DNA from: Acidovorax sp.
GTDB lineage: Bacteria > Pseudomonadota > Gammaproteobacteria > Burkholderiales > Burkholderiaceae_C
Direction: 5' to 3'
NCBI RefSeq assembly: GCF_016783915.1
Contig: NZ_JADHVT010000011.1
Coordinates: 1 to 61,256 of the forward strand
DNA length: 61,256 nucleotides
Shown here piece by piece: positions 1 through 7,950 of the stretch. The translations under genes and the position numbers were made by a program. Every line of letters begins with the position of its first letter. Within the stretch, counting starts at the first letter, position 1. Under the pieces are notes generated by a model. That model ran no database searches. It saw nothing but the letters and a program-made list of their open reading frames with translations, and was not told where the DNA came from.

Positions 1-314
1 GGGGTGAGCATGGGCGTCGGAGCGCCCATGCCTCGTGCTCTGACTCGCCGCGGATGTCTGAACGAAGCTGCACCGCAGCGCAGTGAGTTCCACGGCGCAC
101 CCCGCAACCGCCCCGCCGCAGGTCTGCCCCTTCGCACCGCGAAGGGGCCGCAGACTGGGGGTCGCCTTTTCTTTGGTGACTTTCTTTTGGCGAAGCAAAA
201 GAAAGTTACTCGCACGCCGGGCGACTCCCGGCTCCCGCACTTCACACGGGCATGCAGTAGCCACCGCCAAAACAAGCTTCGGTAGGCCAACCCGAACGGG
301 TGGGGCGCGAACGA
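1..314. repeat. Composite hairpin-rich intergenic repeat
   Basis: No convincing gene lies here. Three strong inverted repeats are visible: 8-16 with 23-31 (9 bp, perfect), 127-135 with 139-147 (9 bp, perfect, 3-nt loop) and 176-189 with 196-209 (14 bp, one G-T pair, 6-nt loop). The last is the TTTCTTTTG-GCGAAG-CAAAAGAAA unit that I know as an abundant intergenic repeat in Burkholderiales, especially Comamonadaceae; that is recall, not a search. It lies just past the 3' end of the minus-strand enoyl-CoA hydratase gene and could end transcription from either side. Confidence 0.6.
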
Positions 315-379
315 GCTATAAAAACAATAGCTGCCAGCGCTTTATTTACAAGCGCCAGCAGCCAAAATACCTCAAAACT
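315..379 (+). repeat. Interspersed GCTAT/ATAGC repeat, copy 1
   Basis: A copy of a short interspersed repeat seen at least seven times in this window. It starts with an A-rich head between GCTAT and ATAGC, followed by GCTGCCAGCGCTT, a short spacer and AAGCGCCAGCAGCC. The head and the GCGCTT...AAGCGC part are each imperfect palindromes. This copy is intergenic, between the hairpin repeat to the left and the stop codon of the enoyl-CoA hydratase gene at 386. Confidence 0.6.
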
Positions 380-385
380 AGCGAA

Positions 386-1162
386 TCAAACCGCGCTGAA
401 ATCAGGCTTTCTCTTTTCCATAAAAGCCGAGAACGCTTCCCGCGCTGCAGGCTCACGCAACATGCGCCCAAAGCTCTCGCCCTCTTCCGCCATCACCTCC
501 AGCACCTTCGCTGTCTGCCCGCCCTTCATCAACCGCTTGGTTTCGATGAGCGACGACAACGGCTTGGCAGCCAGCTTCTTCGCCTGCGCCTGTGCGACGC
601 CATTGCACTCGGTGGGCGGCACCACACGATTCACCAGCCCCACTTCCAACGCGGCCTCGGCCATGAAAGGCTCGCCCAGCAGCAGCGCTTCCGCAGCGCG
701 GTGGTACCCCAGCATCTGCGGCACCAGCAGGCTCGATGCGGCCTCGGGGCACAGGCCCAAATTCACGAACGGCATGGAGAACGCCGCGTTGTCGCCCGCA
801 TAGACCAGGTCGCAATGGAAAAGCATGGTCGTGCCGATGCCCACGGCCGGGCCGCAGACCGAAGCGATCACGGGCTTGGGGAAAGTGGCGATGCCGCGCA
901 GAAAACGGAACACGGGCGAGTCCTGCGTGGCAGGCGGCTGCTGCAGAAAGTCGCCAATGTCATTGCCCGCGCTGAAGATCGCCACGTCGCCCTGGAACAC
1001 CACTACGCGCACGCTGGCATCGGCCTTGGCGGCATCGAGCGCATCGGCCATGGCGGCGTACATGTCGCGCGTGATGGAGTTCTTCTTGTCCACGCGGTTG
1101 AAGGTGATGGTGGTCACGCCCGCTTCGGAGTGGACGAGGATGTCTTGGGTGGCTTCGGTCAT
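386..1162 (-). CDS. Enoyl-CoA hydratase/isomerase family protein
   Basis: A 258-residue crotonase-fold protein, the usual length of the family. The oxyanion-hole segments FSAGNDIGDF (about 62-71) and GPAVGIGTT (about 104-112) are present, and the LGLCPEAASS segment carries one glutamate. It probably hydrates or isomerises an enoyl-CoA in fatty-acid breakdown; the substrate cannot be told from sequence. The ATG at 1162 is preferred because homology begins there. An in-frame start at 1240 would add 26 arginine-rich residues not typical of the family. It is the last gene of the beta-oxidation block and follows the thioesterase gene by 77 bp. Confidence 0.9.
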   Translation of the reverse strand: MTEATQDILVHSEAGVTTITFNRVDKKNSITRDMYAAMADALDAAKADASVRVVVFQGDVAIFSAGNDIGDFLQQPPATQDSPVFRFLRGIATFPKPVIASVCGPAVGIGTTMLFHCDLVYAGDNAAFSMPFVNLGLCPEAASSLLVPQMLGYHRAAEALLLGEPFMAEAALEVGLVNRVVPPTECNGVAQAQAKKLAAKPLSSLIETKRLMKGGQTAKVLEVMAEEGESFGRMLREPAAREAFSAFMEKRKPDFSAV

Positions 1163-1239
1163 GGTGGAGGTGATTCCGGGTCTGATGGATGGGGACGAGA
1201 GGAACGATGCACGGCGGCGCAGAGCCACCGGTCCGCGCA

Positions 1240-2112
1240 CTATTCCTTGTAGTAAACGATCTGGTGGCTGGTGGCGAGCATGGTGCCTGCCTCGTTCCAG
1301 AGCTGCACGGTCTGGTCAAAGAATCCGTTGCGGAACTCCTGCCCGCGCGCCTGGCCGAGCAGGAAGCCCGTGCCCGTGGCCTGCAGCTGCTCTGCTGTGG
1401 CGTGAAAGTACACGGTGATGGACACCGTGCCCGCAGGCACCTGGCGCGCACGGCGCAGCCACACGCGGGGGAAGAACACATCGGCCAATGCGGACAGCGC
1501 CACAAAGTCGAGCGGCCGCGGTGGTGTGTCGCGCATCCACAGCTGCGTCAGGCTGTGGTCGCCACTGCCGTCCCAGGTGCGCGGGATGAAGCCAGCGATG
1601 GGACGCATCTCGTAGCGGTTGAGCCATTCCACCGCACCCAAGGGGGCAACGATGGCTTTTTGCTCTGCAGGTGGGGGCACCTGCGGCATGGGCACATCGC
1701 CCACGCTCCAGGTCTCGCGGCGCACGGCCGTGACGGCGGTGGCCGTGGTAGTGACCACCTGCGCGCCGTCGGCACCGGCCTGCAGGATCGACAGCGTCCA
1801 GTGCTGGGTGGAGCGATTGGTGCGAACAGGAGTTGCCTGCACCGTGAACGCACCAGCGGTCAACGCGCCCGCGTAGTTGACTGTGAGCGACAGCGGGTCG
1901 CCCAGCCGATCGGGGTGCTGCAAGATGGCCTGCAGCAGCGTGGCAGCGGTGATGCCGCCAAACGGGCCCACCATGTTCCAGTAGCCGGGGTGGGTCTGCC
2001 CTTCGTACTGGCCGGTCGCAGCGGACGAGGCAGTCAGCTGCAGCGCCTCGTCCAGCGGGTGGGCAGCGGAGGACGAAGACGCAGACGAAGAAGTGGATGA
2101 AGAGGAAGTCAT
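1240..2112 (-). CDS. Acyl-CoA thioesterase family protein
   Basis: A 290-residue protein with the double-hotdog layout of TesB-like or 4HBT_3 thioesterases. The motif HPGYWNMVGPFGGITAA near residues 41-57 is typical of the N-terminal hotdog, and a second hotdog-like half follows. It should hydrolyse acyl-CoA to free acid and CoA in the cytoplasm. The first 16 residues are almost all serine, threonine and alanine, encoded by a run of TCN-like codons, and are probably a disordered tail grown from a simple repeat. It sits between an alpha/beta hydrolase and an enoyl-CoA hydratase in the same direction. Confidence 0.85.
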   Translation of the reverse strand: MTSSSSTSSSASSSSAAHPLDEALQLTASSAATGQYEGQTHPGYWNMVGPFGGITAATLLQAILQHPDRLGDPLSLTVNYAGALTAGAFTVQATPVRTNRSTQHWTLSILQAGADGAQVVTTTATAVTAVRRETWSVGDVPMPQVPPPAEQKAIVAPLGAVEWLNRYEMRPIAGFIPRTWDGSGDHSLTQLWMRDTPPRPLDFVALSALADVFFPRVWLRRARQVPAGTVSITVYFHATAEQLQATGTGFLLGQARGQEFRNGFFDQTVQLWNEAGTMLATSHQIVYYKE

Positions 2113-2139
2113 GCTGCGAGTGTGCCGCGAAACGACCGC

Positions 2140-3030
2140 TCAGGCCGTCGTACCGGAGACTTCGCCGTGGGGCATTCCGCCACCGCCCAGTGCGGCCAGC
2201 GCAGCCGCTGCGCGCGGCCACAGGCTCTGCTGGAACTGGTCGCGAAAGAAGCCGAAATGGCCGATGCGCCGCACCTGCAAGTCAGCCGGGGTGATGCTCT
2301 CCACCCGGCGCTCGGTGTTGGCGTACAGGTTCACCAGGTTGTGCGTGCCGCGCAAGGTCATCAGCTCGTCGTCCGCCATCGACAGCGCCAGCACCGGGAA
2401 CCGCACCGCGCCATAACTCTGCGCCACCGCAGGCCCCTCAGCCCCCACGCTGTAAGCGGGGTCCAGACACCAGCGCCGCCACTGCAGGATCACCCCCGCA
2501 GGCAGGTCGCCCACCTTCTTGAGCGTGCGCCCCGGAAAGTACCCGCACAGCCGCGTGGCCAGCGGCACCAGCACCCACCAGAAATACGGAACGATGCGCT
2601 TGAGCTGCGGAGCGTTGTCACGCCAGTAGCCGCTGCCTGCGGCCACGCTCAGCAGGCCAGCCACCTGCCCAGGCTTTTTCAGCAAGCCCGGCAACTGCGC
2701 GCCCAGGCTGTGGCCCAGCAGATACAGCGGCTGCGACGGCAACGCTGCCTTGGCGACGGAGATCACCGCCTCGTAGTCCTCGGCCCAATCGAAAAGATCC
2801 GCCTTCACGTCGCGCATGGCGCCCTGCAGCGAATCGCCGTGGCCTCGGTAATCAAACGTGGTGACCCGAAACCCCTGCTGCGCCATCCACAGCGCAAAGG
2901 CCTCGTAAAACGACTGCCGCACCCCCATCGCGCCGCCAATGACAACGCTGGCGCGCGGAGCGCCCTCGGGCTCATAGACACGCAGCGCCAATGACACTGC
3001 CCCGTTCACCTGCAAGGTTTGCTTGTTCAT
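2140..3030 (-). CDS. Alpha/beta hydrolase family protein
   Basis: A 296-residue cytoplasmic serine hydrolase. The nucleophile elbow is GHSLG with Ser108. TFDYRGHGDS (58-67) is the conserved strand and turn before it, and the GGAMGV segment (32-37) fits the oxyanion region. No signal peptide is seen. The start at 3030 has a good AAGGAG ribosome site. Its place in a beta-oxidation block suggests an ester or acyl-thioester substrate, but this is only context. It is separated from the thiolase gene upstream by 213 bp containing a repeat-like sequence. Confidence 0.85.
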   Translation of the reverse strand: MNKQTLQVNGAVSLALRVYEPEGAPRASVVIGGAMGVRQSFYEAFALWMAQQGFRVTTFDYRGHGDSLQGAMRDVKADLFDWAEDYEAVISVAKAALPSQPLYLLGHSLGAQLPGLLKKPGQVAGLLSVAAGSGYWRDNAPQLKRIVPYFWWVLVPLATRLCGYFPGRTLKKVGDLPAGVILQWRRWCLDPAYSVGAEGPAVAQSYGAVRFPVLALSMADDELMTLRGTHNLVNLYANTERRVESITPADLQVRRIGHFGFFRDQFQQSLWPRAAAALAALGGGGMPHGEVSGTTA

Positions 3031-3091
3031 GTCTGTCTCCTTGGTTCAATGCCGATCTGCGCCAGCTTGAATGGAAAAGAAAAACAGGCAG

Positions 3092-3243
3092 TGCACTTCC
3101 CCCTGCCTTCACACCCCGCCCTCAAGGGCGTAGCGAGCGGGATCAGCTGCTAGGTGGACGGAGCACAGGAACCGGAACGTACTTCCTGTACGTGAGGATT
3201 CCGAGCACCGCCCAACGACGCAGATGGCCCGCGCAGTAGCCGG
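3092..3243. repeat. Repeat-like intergenic sequence between thiolase and hydrolase genes
   Basis: The spacer carries a GGAACGTACTTCC-TGTACGTGAGGATTCC unit with internal GTAC dyads, followed by CCGCCCAACGACGCAGATGG. I have the impression that this phrase recurs between genes in Comamonadaceae, but I cannot check it here and it occurs only once in the window. It could be an RNA-processing or attenuation site inside the operon. Confidence 0.35.
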
Positions 3244-4443
3244 TTACAAAGCCTCGATGATGCCCGCGGCGCCTTGGCCGGTACCTACACACATCGTGAC
3301 CATCCCGTACTTCAGCTTGTGCCGACGCAGCGCATGCACCACCGTCGCCGCACGGATGGCACCGGTAGCCCCCAGCGGGTGCCCCAATGCAATCGCGCCA
3401 CCCATGGGGTTCACGTTCGCAGGGTTCAGACCCAGCGTACTGATCACCGCCAGCGACTGGGCCGCAAACGCTTCGTTCAGCTCGTACCAGCCGATGTCAT
3501 CGCTCTTGAGACCCGCATAACGCAGGGCTGCAGGAATCGCTTCGATAGGACCAATGCCCATGATCTCGGGCGGCACGCCACGCGCGGCGTAGCTCACAAA
3601 GCGCGCGAGGGGCGTCAGGCCAAACTGCTTCACGGCCTTTTCGCTGGCCACGATCAGTGCACCCGCGCCATCGCTGGTCTGCGAGCTGTTGCCTGCCGTG
3701 ACACTGCCGCGTGCAGCAAACACGGGCTTGAGCTTGGCCAGGCCTTCCAGGGACGTGTCGGGGCGCGGGCCCTCATCCAGGCTCACGGTGCGGCGCTTTT
3801 CCACCACTTCGCCGGTGGCGAGGTTGGGCGAACGCTCCACGATTTCGTAGGGCGTGATTTCGTCGGTGAACTCACCGGCCTTTTGCGCCTTGATGGCACG
3901 CAGGTGGGATTCGAGCGCAAAAGCGTCTTGCGCCTCGCGGCTGATCTTCCACTGCTGGGCCACCTTCTCGGCCGTGAGGCCCATGCCGTAGGCAATGCCC
4001 ACGTTCTCATCACGCGCAAAGATTTCTGCGTTGAACGAGGGCTTGTTACCGCCCATGGGCACCAGGCTCATGGACTCGGCGCCGCCAGCGATCAGCACAT
4101 CGGCCTCACCCACGCGGATGCGGTCAGCAGCCATCTGCAGTGCGGTGATGCCGGACGCGCAAAAGCGGTTCACGGTCACGCCGCCCACCGGGTGGTCGAA
4201 CGCCAGGCCCACTGCAATGCGGGCCATGTTCATGCCTTGCTCGCCTTCGGGGAACGAGCAGCCAATGATGGCGTCTTCAATCGCCTTGGGGTCCAGCGTG
4301 GGCACCTGCAGCATCGCGCTCTTGATGGCTGCGACCAGCAGGTCATCGGGGCGGGTGTTCTTGAAATAGCCGCGGCCCGAGCGCCCGATGGGCGTGCGCG
4401 TGGCGGCAACGATGTAGGCGTCCTGGACTTGTTTTTGAGCCAT
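3244..4443 (-). CDS. Acetyl-CoA C-acyltransferase (3-ketoacyl-CoA thiolase)
   Basis: A 399-residue thiolase that cleaves 3-ketoacyl-CoA in the last step of beta-oxidation. The nucleophile Cys95 lies in NRFCASGI. The C-terminal catalytic motifs GGAIALGHPLGATGA (about 351-365) and MCVGTGQGAA (about 384-393) are intact. The length is normal and the start has an AAGGAG site 7 nt upstream. It follows the DUF4442 gene by 12 bp and the multifunctional dehydrogenase/hydratase gene, the usual FadA-like partner arrangement. Confidence 0.95.
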   Translation of the reverse strand: MAQKQVQDAYIVAATRTPIGRSGRGYFKNTRPDDLLVAAIKSAMLQVPTLDPKAIEDAIIGCSFPEGEQGMNMARIAVGLAFDHPVGGVTVNRFCASGITALQMAADRIRVGEADVLIAGGAESMSLVPMGGNKPSFNAEIFARDENVGIAYGMGLTAEKVAQQWKISREAQDAFALESHLRAIKAQKAGEFTDEITPYEIVERSPNLATGEVVEKRRTVSLDEGPRPDTSLEGLAKLKPVFAARGSVTAGNSSQTSDGAGALIVASEKAVKQFGLTPLARFVSYAARGVPPEIMGIGPIEAIPAALRYAGLKSDDIGWYELNEAFAAQSLAVISTLGLNPANVNPMGGAIALGHPLGATGAIRAATVVHALRRHKLKYGMVTMCVGTGQGAAGIIEAL

Positions 4444-4455
4444 GGTGAAACTCCT

Positions 4456-4986
4456 TCAATTCTTGGGGGGGCGGCTGGAAGGAACCCAGGCCCACGTAAA
4501 TACACATTCGACCGGCTCCACACCGGCTTCGTCGGTCACGGTGACCTTCACCTGCACCTCGCCCTTGTCGCTGGCCCGCATGGCGGCGCGCTGCTCGGCG
4601 GTGAGCGTGGCCACGGCTTTGAGGCCGCCCGTGGCGCGCTTCTTGAACGCCATGGACAACTCCTTGGCCAGCGGCAGGCAGTCGTCGCGCACGTTCATGC
4701 CCACGGCCATGCCGGTGGCCGTTTCGGCCAGCAGGTTCATGGCCGAGGCGTGCACGCCACCGATGTGGTTTTGCACGCGGTGCTCGTTGGCAAGATGCAC
4801 TTCGACACGCTCAGGCGTGAGCGATACAAACTTCACCCCGGCCGTGCCGGTAAAGGGCACGGCCCGGCGCAGGATGATGTTCTGAACGAAGCCGCGCATG
4901 AAGGCGGGGGCCTCGTCCAGGCGCATCAGCGAGCGCTGCAGTTTGTTGGGGGCGTGTTCGCTCATGTCGGTCAACCGGTGATCCAT
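4456..4986 (-). CDS. DUF4442 hotdog-fold protein
   Basis: A 176-residue single-hotdog protein of the DUF4442 family, related to PaaI-type thioesterases. The central segment GGVHASAMNLLAETATGMAVG (about 77-97) is the hotdog helix. It may hydrolyse an acyl-CoA intermediate of the pathway, but no activity can be assigned from sequence. An alternative ATG at 4965 exists. It sits between the dehydrogenase/hydratase gene (11-bp gap) and the thiolase gene (12-bp gap), so it is almost certainly co-transcribed with both. Confidence 0.85.
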   Translation of the reverse strand: MDHRLTDMSEHAPNKLQRSLMRLDEAPAFMRGFVQNIILRRAVPFTGTAGVKFVSLTPERVEVHLANEHRVQNHIGGVHASAMNLLAETATGMAVGMNVRDDCLPLAKELSMAFKKRATGGLKAVATLTAEQRAAMRASDKGEVQVKVTVTDEAGVEPVECVFTWAWVPSSRPPKN

Positions 4987-4997
4987 CGACGCTCGGA

Positions 4998-7400
4998 TCA
5001 GTTGCGCACCGGCTTGCCGGTGGACAACATGCCCAGGATGCGCTCGTGCGTCTTGGGCTGGGCGATCAGGTGGCAGAACACCTTGCGCTCCAGCGTGAGC
5101 AGGTATTCCTCGCTCACCAGCGCACCTGCGTCCACATCGCCCCCACAGACCACCTCGGCGATCATGGCGCCGATCTTGAAGTCGTAGGCGCTGATGAAGC
5201 CGCCGTCACGCATGTTCACCAGCTGCGCCTTGATGGTGGCCAGACCACTGCGGCCCGCCACGGGGAACAGGCGCTTGTGCGGTGCACGCCAGCCGCTGGC
5301 GGCCATGGACTTGGCTTCGTTGATGGCCACGAACAGCAGCTCATCCTTGTGGGGCACGATCACGTCGCTGTCCAGCAGGTAACCCAGCTTGCGCGACTCC
5401 AGAGCGCTGGTGCCCACCTTGGCCATCGCGGCGGCAGTGAAACCTTCCGTCAGGAAGGGCAGCAGATCTTTGCTTGTCGAAGCCGCCATGTTCTCGGCCG
5501 CACGGCGGGCGATGTAGGTCAGGCCGCCAGCACCGGGCACCAGGCCCACGCCCACTTCCACCAGGCCGATGTAGCTTTCCATGTGGGCCACGCGCTTGGC
5601 CGAATACACGGCCAGCTCACAGCCACCGCCCAGCGCCATGCCATGGATGGCTGCGACGACAGGCACCTGCGCATAGCGGATGCGCATCATCAGGTTTTGC
5701 AGCTCCTGCTCGATGCTTTCCACCGCATCGGCACCGCCGACCATGAACGCAGGCATGGTGGCTTCCAGGTCAGCGCCCACGCTGAACGGCGCGTCGCCGG
5801 ACCAGATGACCATGCCCTGGTACTCGGCCTCGGCCAGTTCCAGGCCCTCCATCAGCGCTTCCATCACTTCGGGGCTGATGGCGTGCATCTTGTTCTTGAT
5901 GCTGGCGATCAATACCTGGCCGTCGAGCGTCCAGGTGCGCAGCGCCCTGGACTCGGCAATGGTCGTACCGGCGGTGCGCCAGTCGGGCAGGCTGGACTCA
6001 CCCAGCAGGGCCTCGGGGAAGATCTGGCGCTCGTACACAGGCAACTGGCGGCGCGGGACAAACTTGTTCTGCGATGCGCTCCACGAACCTTGCGCGGTGT
6101 GCACGCCACCGGCTTCAGCTACGGGGCCTCTGAAGACCCACTCGGGCAGCGGTGCTTTGGAAAGGGCCTTGCCCGCGTCGATGTCTTCCTGAATCATTTT
6201 CGCCACGTCGAGCCAGCCCGCTTCTTGCCACAGCTCGAAGGGGCCCTGCTTCATGCCAAAGCCCCAGCGCATGGCCTGGTCCACGTCGCGGGCATTGTCG
6301 GCAATGGTGCCAAGGTGCACGGCAGCGTAGTGAAAGCTGTTACGCAGGATGGCCCAGAGGAACTGGCCGGGCGCGCCTTCGGCGTTGCGCAGCAGGCGCA
6401 GGCGTTCGGCGGCGGGCTTCTTGAGCATGCGGGCGTATACCTCGTCGGCCTTCTGGCCAGCGGGCACGTACTCTTCGCTTTCCAGCTCGAAGCGCATCAC
6501 GTCGCGGCCGACCTTCTTGAAAAAGCCGGCCTTGGTCTTCTGGCCCAGATTGCCCAGTTCCAGCAACTTTTTCAGCACGGCGGGCGTACCAAAGCTTTCG
6601 TAGAAGGGGTCGGTCTCGATGCTCAGGTTGTCCTGCAGCGTCTTGATGACGTGGGCCATGGTGTCCAGGCCCACCACATCGGCGGTGCGGAAGGTGCCGC
6701 TCGATGCGCGGCCGAGCTTCTTGCCTGTGAGGTCGTCCACCACATCGTAGGTCAGGCCGAAGTTCTCGACCTCTTTCATCGTGGCCAGCATGCCGGCGAT
6801 GCCCACGCGGTTGGCCACGAAGTTGGGCGTGTCGTGCGCACGCACCACGCCCTTGCCCAGGCCGCTGGTCACAAAGGCTTCAAGCTGGTCCAGCACTTCA
6901 GGCTGGGTGGTGGGGGTGTTGATCAACTCCACCAGCGTCATGTAGCGCGGGGGGTTGAAGAAGTGGATGCCGCAAAAGCGGGGCTTGATGCTCTCGGGCA
7001 GCACTTCGCTCAATTTGGTGATCGACAGGCCCGAGGTGTTGGACGCCAGGATGGCATGCTTGGCCACATGGGGAGCGATCTTGGTGTACAGGTCCAGCTT
7101 CCAGTCCATGCGCTCGGCAATGGCCTCGATCACGAGGTCGCATTCCTTGAGCAGGTGCATGTGCTCTTCGTAGTTGGCCTGCTGGATCAGCGCTGCGTCG
7201 TCGGCCACGCCCAGGGGCGAGGGCTTGAGCTTCTTCAGGCCTTCCACGGCCTTGGTGACGATGCCGTTCTTCGGGCCTTCCTTGGCAGGCAGGTCGAACA
7301 GCACCACGGGCACCTTCACGTTGACGAGGTGGGCGGCAATCTGCGCGCCCATCACGCCTGCGCCGAGCACGGCGACTTTTTTCACTTGGAATCGGGACAT
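4998..7400 (-). CDS. 3-hydroxyacyl-CoA dehydrogenase / enoyl-CoA hydratase fusion
   Basis: An 800-residue fusion enzyme covering two beta-oxidation steps. The N-terminal half is a 3-hydroxyacyl-CoA dehydrogenase with the NAD motif GAGVMG near 14-19 and the HFFNPPRYM segment near 145-153. The C-terminal part, from about residue 490, is crotonase-like with ALGGGCELA and GLVPGAGG. This order (dehydrogenase first) matches FadN-type proteins rather than E. coli FadB, where the hydratase comes first. It lies upstream of the hotdog and thiolase genes and probably supplies the thiolase with ketoacyl-CoA. Confidence 0.93.
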   Translation of the reverse strand: MSRFQVKKVAVLGAGVMGAQIAAHLVNVKVPVVLFDLPAKEGPKNGIVTKAVEGLKKLKPSPLGVADDAALIQQANYEEHMHLLKECDLVIEAIAERMDWKLDLYTKIAPHVAKHAILASNTSGLSITKLSEVLPESIKPRFCGIHFFNPPRYMTLVELINTPTTQPEVLDQLEAFVTSGLGKGVVRAHDTPNFVANRVGIAGMLATMKEVENFGLTYDVVDDLTGKKLGRASSGTFRTADVVGLDTMAHVIKTLQDNLSIETDPFYESFGTPAVLKKLLELGNLGQKTKAGFFKKVGRDVMRFELESEEYVPAGQKADEVYARMLKKPAAERLRLLRNAEGAPGQFLWAILRNSFHYAAVHLGTIADNARDVDQAMRWGFGMKQGPFELWQEAGWLDVAKMIQEDIDAGKALSKAPLPEWVFRGPVAEAGGVHTAQGSWSASQNKFVPRRQLPVYERQIFPEALLGESSLPDWRTAGTTIAESRALRTWTLDGQVLIASIKNKMHAISPEVMEALMEGLELAEAEYQGMVIWSGDAPFSVGADLEATMPAFMVGGADAVESIEQELQNLMMRIRYAQVPVVAAIHGMALGGGCELAVYSAKRVAHMESYIGLVEVGVGLVPGAGGLTYIARRAAENMAASTSKDLLPFLTEGFTAAAMAKVGTSALESRKLGYLLDSDVIVPHKDELLFVAINEAKSMAASGWRAPHKRLFPVAGRSGLATIKAQLVNMRDGGFISAYDFKIGAMIAEVVCGGDVDAGALVSEEYLLTLERKVFCHLIAQPKTHERILGMLSTGKPVRN

Positions 7401-7467
7401 GGGTTGAGTTCCTGGTTGGGGCGCGGCGCAGCGCCTCTGGCGGTGCGCGCGGCCACGGGAATGGGGT

Positions 7468-7905
7468 TTACTGGACGCGGATCCAGGTTTGCGTGCGGCC
7501 GAACGGGCCGATCGAGCCGCGCACTTCGAGCTTCTTGCCGCCCTCGATGGGGGTCATGCGCAGGGTGTAGTTGCGGCCATTCTCGGGGTCGAGAATCTTG
7601 CCGCCCTCCCACACCTCTTTGCCTTCTGCCTTTTTGGCGCCACGGATGATCTCCAGCCCCAGGATGGGCTTGCCCTTGCGGTCGTCCGAGCATTCGTCGC
7701 AGACATCGTCAGGCTTGGCATCCTTGGTCAGGCGCTTTTCCAGCGCTCCGTGCAGCATGCCACTGCCGATGTCGCGGATGCGGATCTCGGCCTTGGCCTC
7801 ACCGGTCTTGTCGTCGATGTTGCGCCACAGGCCTTCGGGCGTCATCTGCGCCCAGGCCGGAAGCGTACCCGCTACCAAAACAATAGCTGCTACCGCTTTG
7901 AACAT
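7468..7905 (-). CDS. DUF2147 family secreted protein
   Basis: A 145-residue exported protein. A signal peptide of about 19 residues ends in PAWA before QM. The mature part has the DUF2147 pattern: GLWRNIDDKTGEAKAEIRI, then the CDECSDD segment, KPILGLEII, GGKILDPENGRNY and RGSIGPFGRTQTW. The function of the family is unknown. The ATG at 7905 fits the signal peptide better than the upstream start at 7950. The DNA for the signal peptide lies inside a copy of the interspersed GCTAT/ATAGC repeat, which is unusual. It is inserted between two beta-oxidation genes. Confidence 0.85.
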   Translation of the reverse strand: MFKAVAAIVLVAGTLPAWAQMTPEGLWRNIDDKTGEAKAEIRIRDIGSGMLHGALEKRLTKDAKPDDVCDECSDDRKGKPILGLEIIRGAKKAEGKEVWEGGKILDPENGRNYTLRMTPIEGGKKLEVRGSIGPFGRTQTWIRVQ

Positions 7906-7936
7906 GTGCGCTCCCTGGCAAAAAGGCTTGAAAACC
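7871..7936 (+). repeat. Interspersed GCTAT/ATAGC repeat, copy 2 (overlaps a gene start)
   Basis: The sequence matches copy 1 at 315-379 in order and spacing: a GCTACC-AAAAC-AATAGC head, then GCTGCTACCGCTTT, a spacer, GCGCTCCCTGGC and a tail near CTTGAAAAC. Read on the minus strand it supplies the upstream region, start codon and hydrophobic core (MFKAVAAIVLVAG) of the DUF2147 protein. Confidence 0.6.
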
Positions 7937-7950
7937 GCATCCGGCACCAA

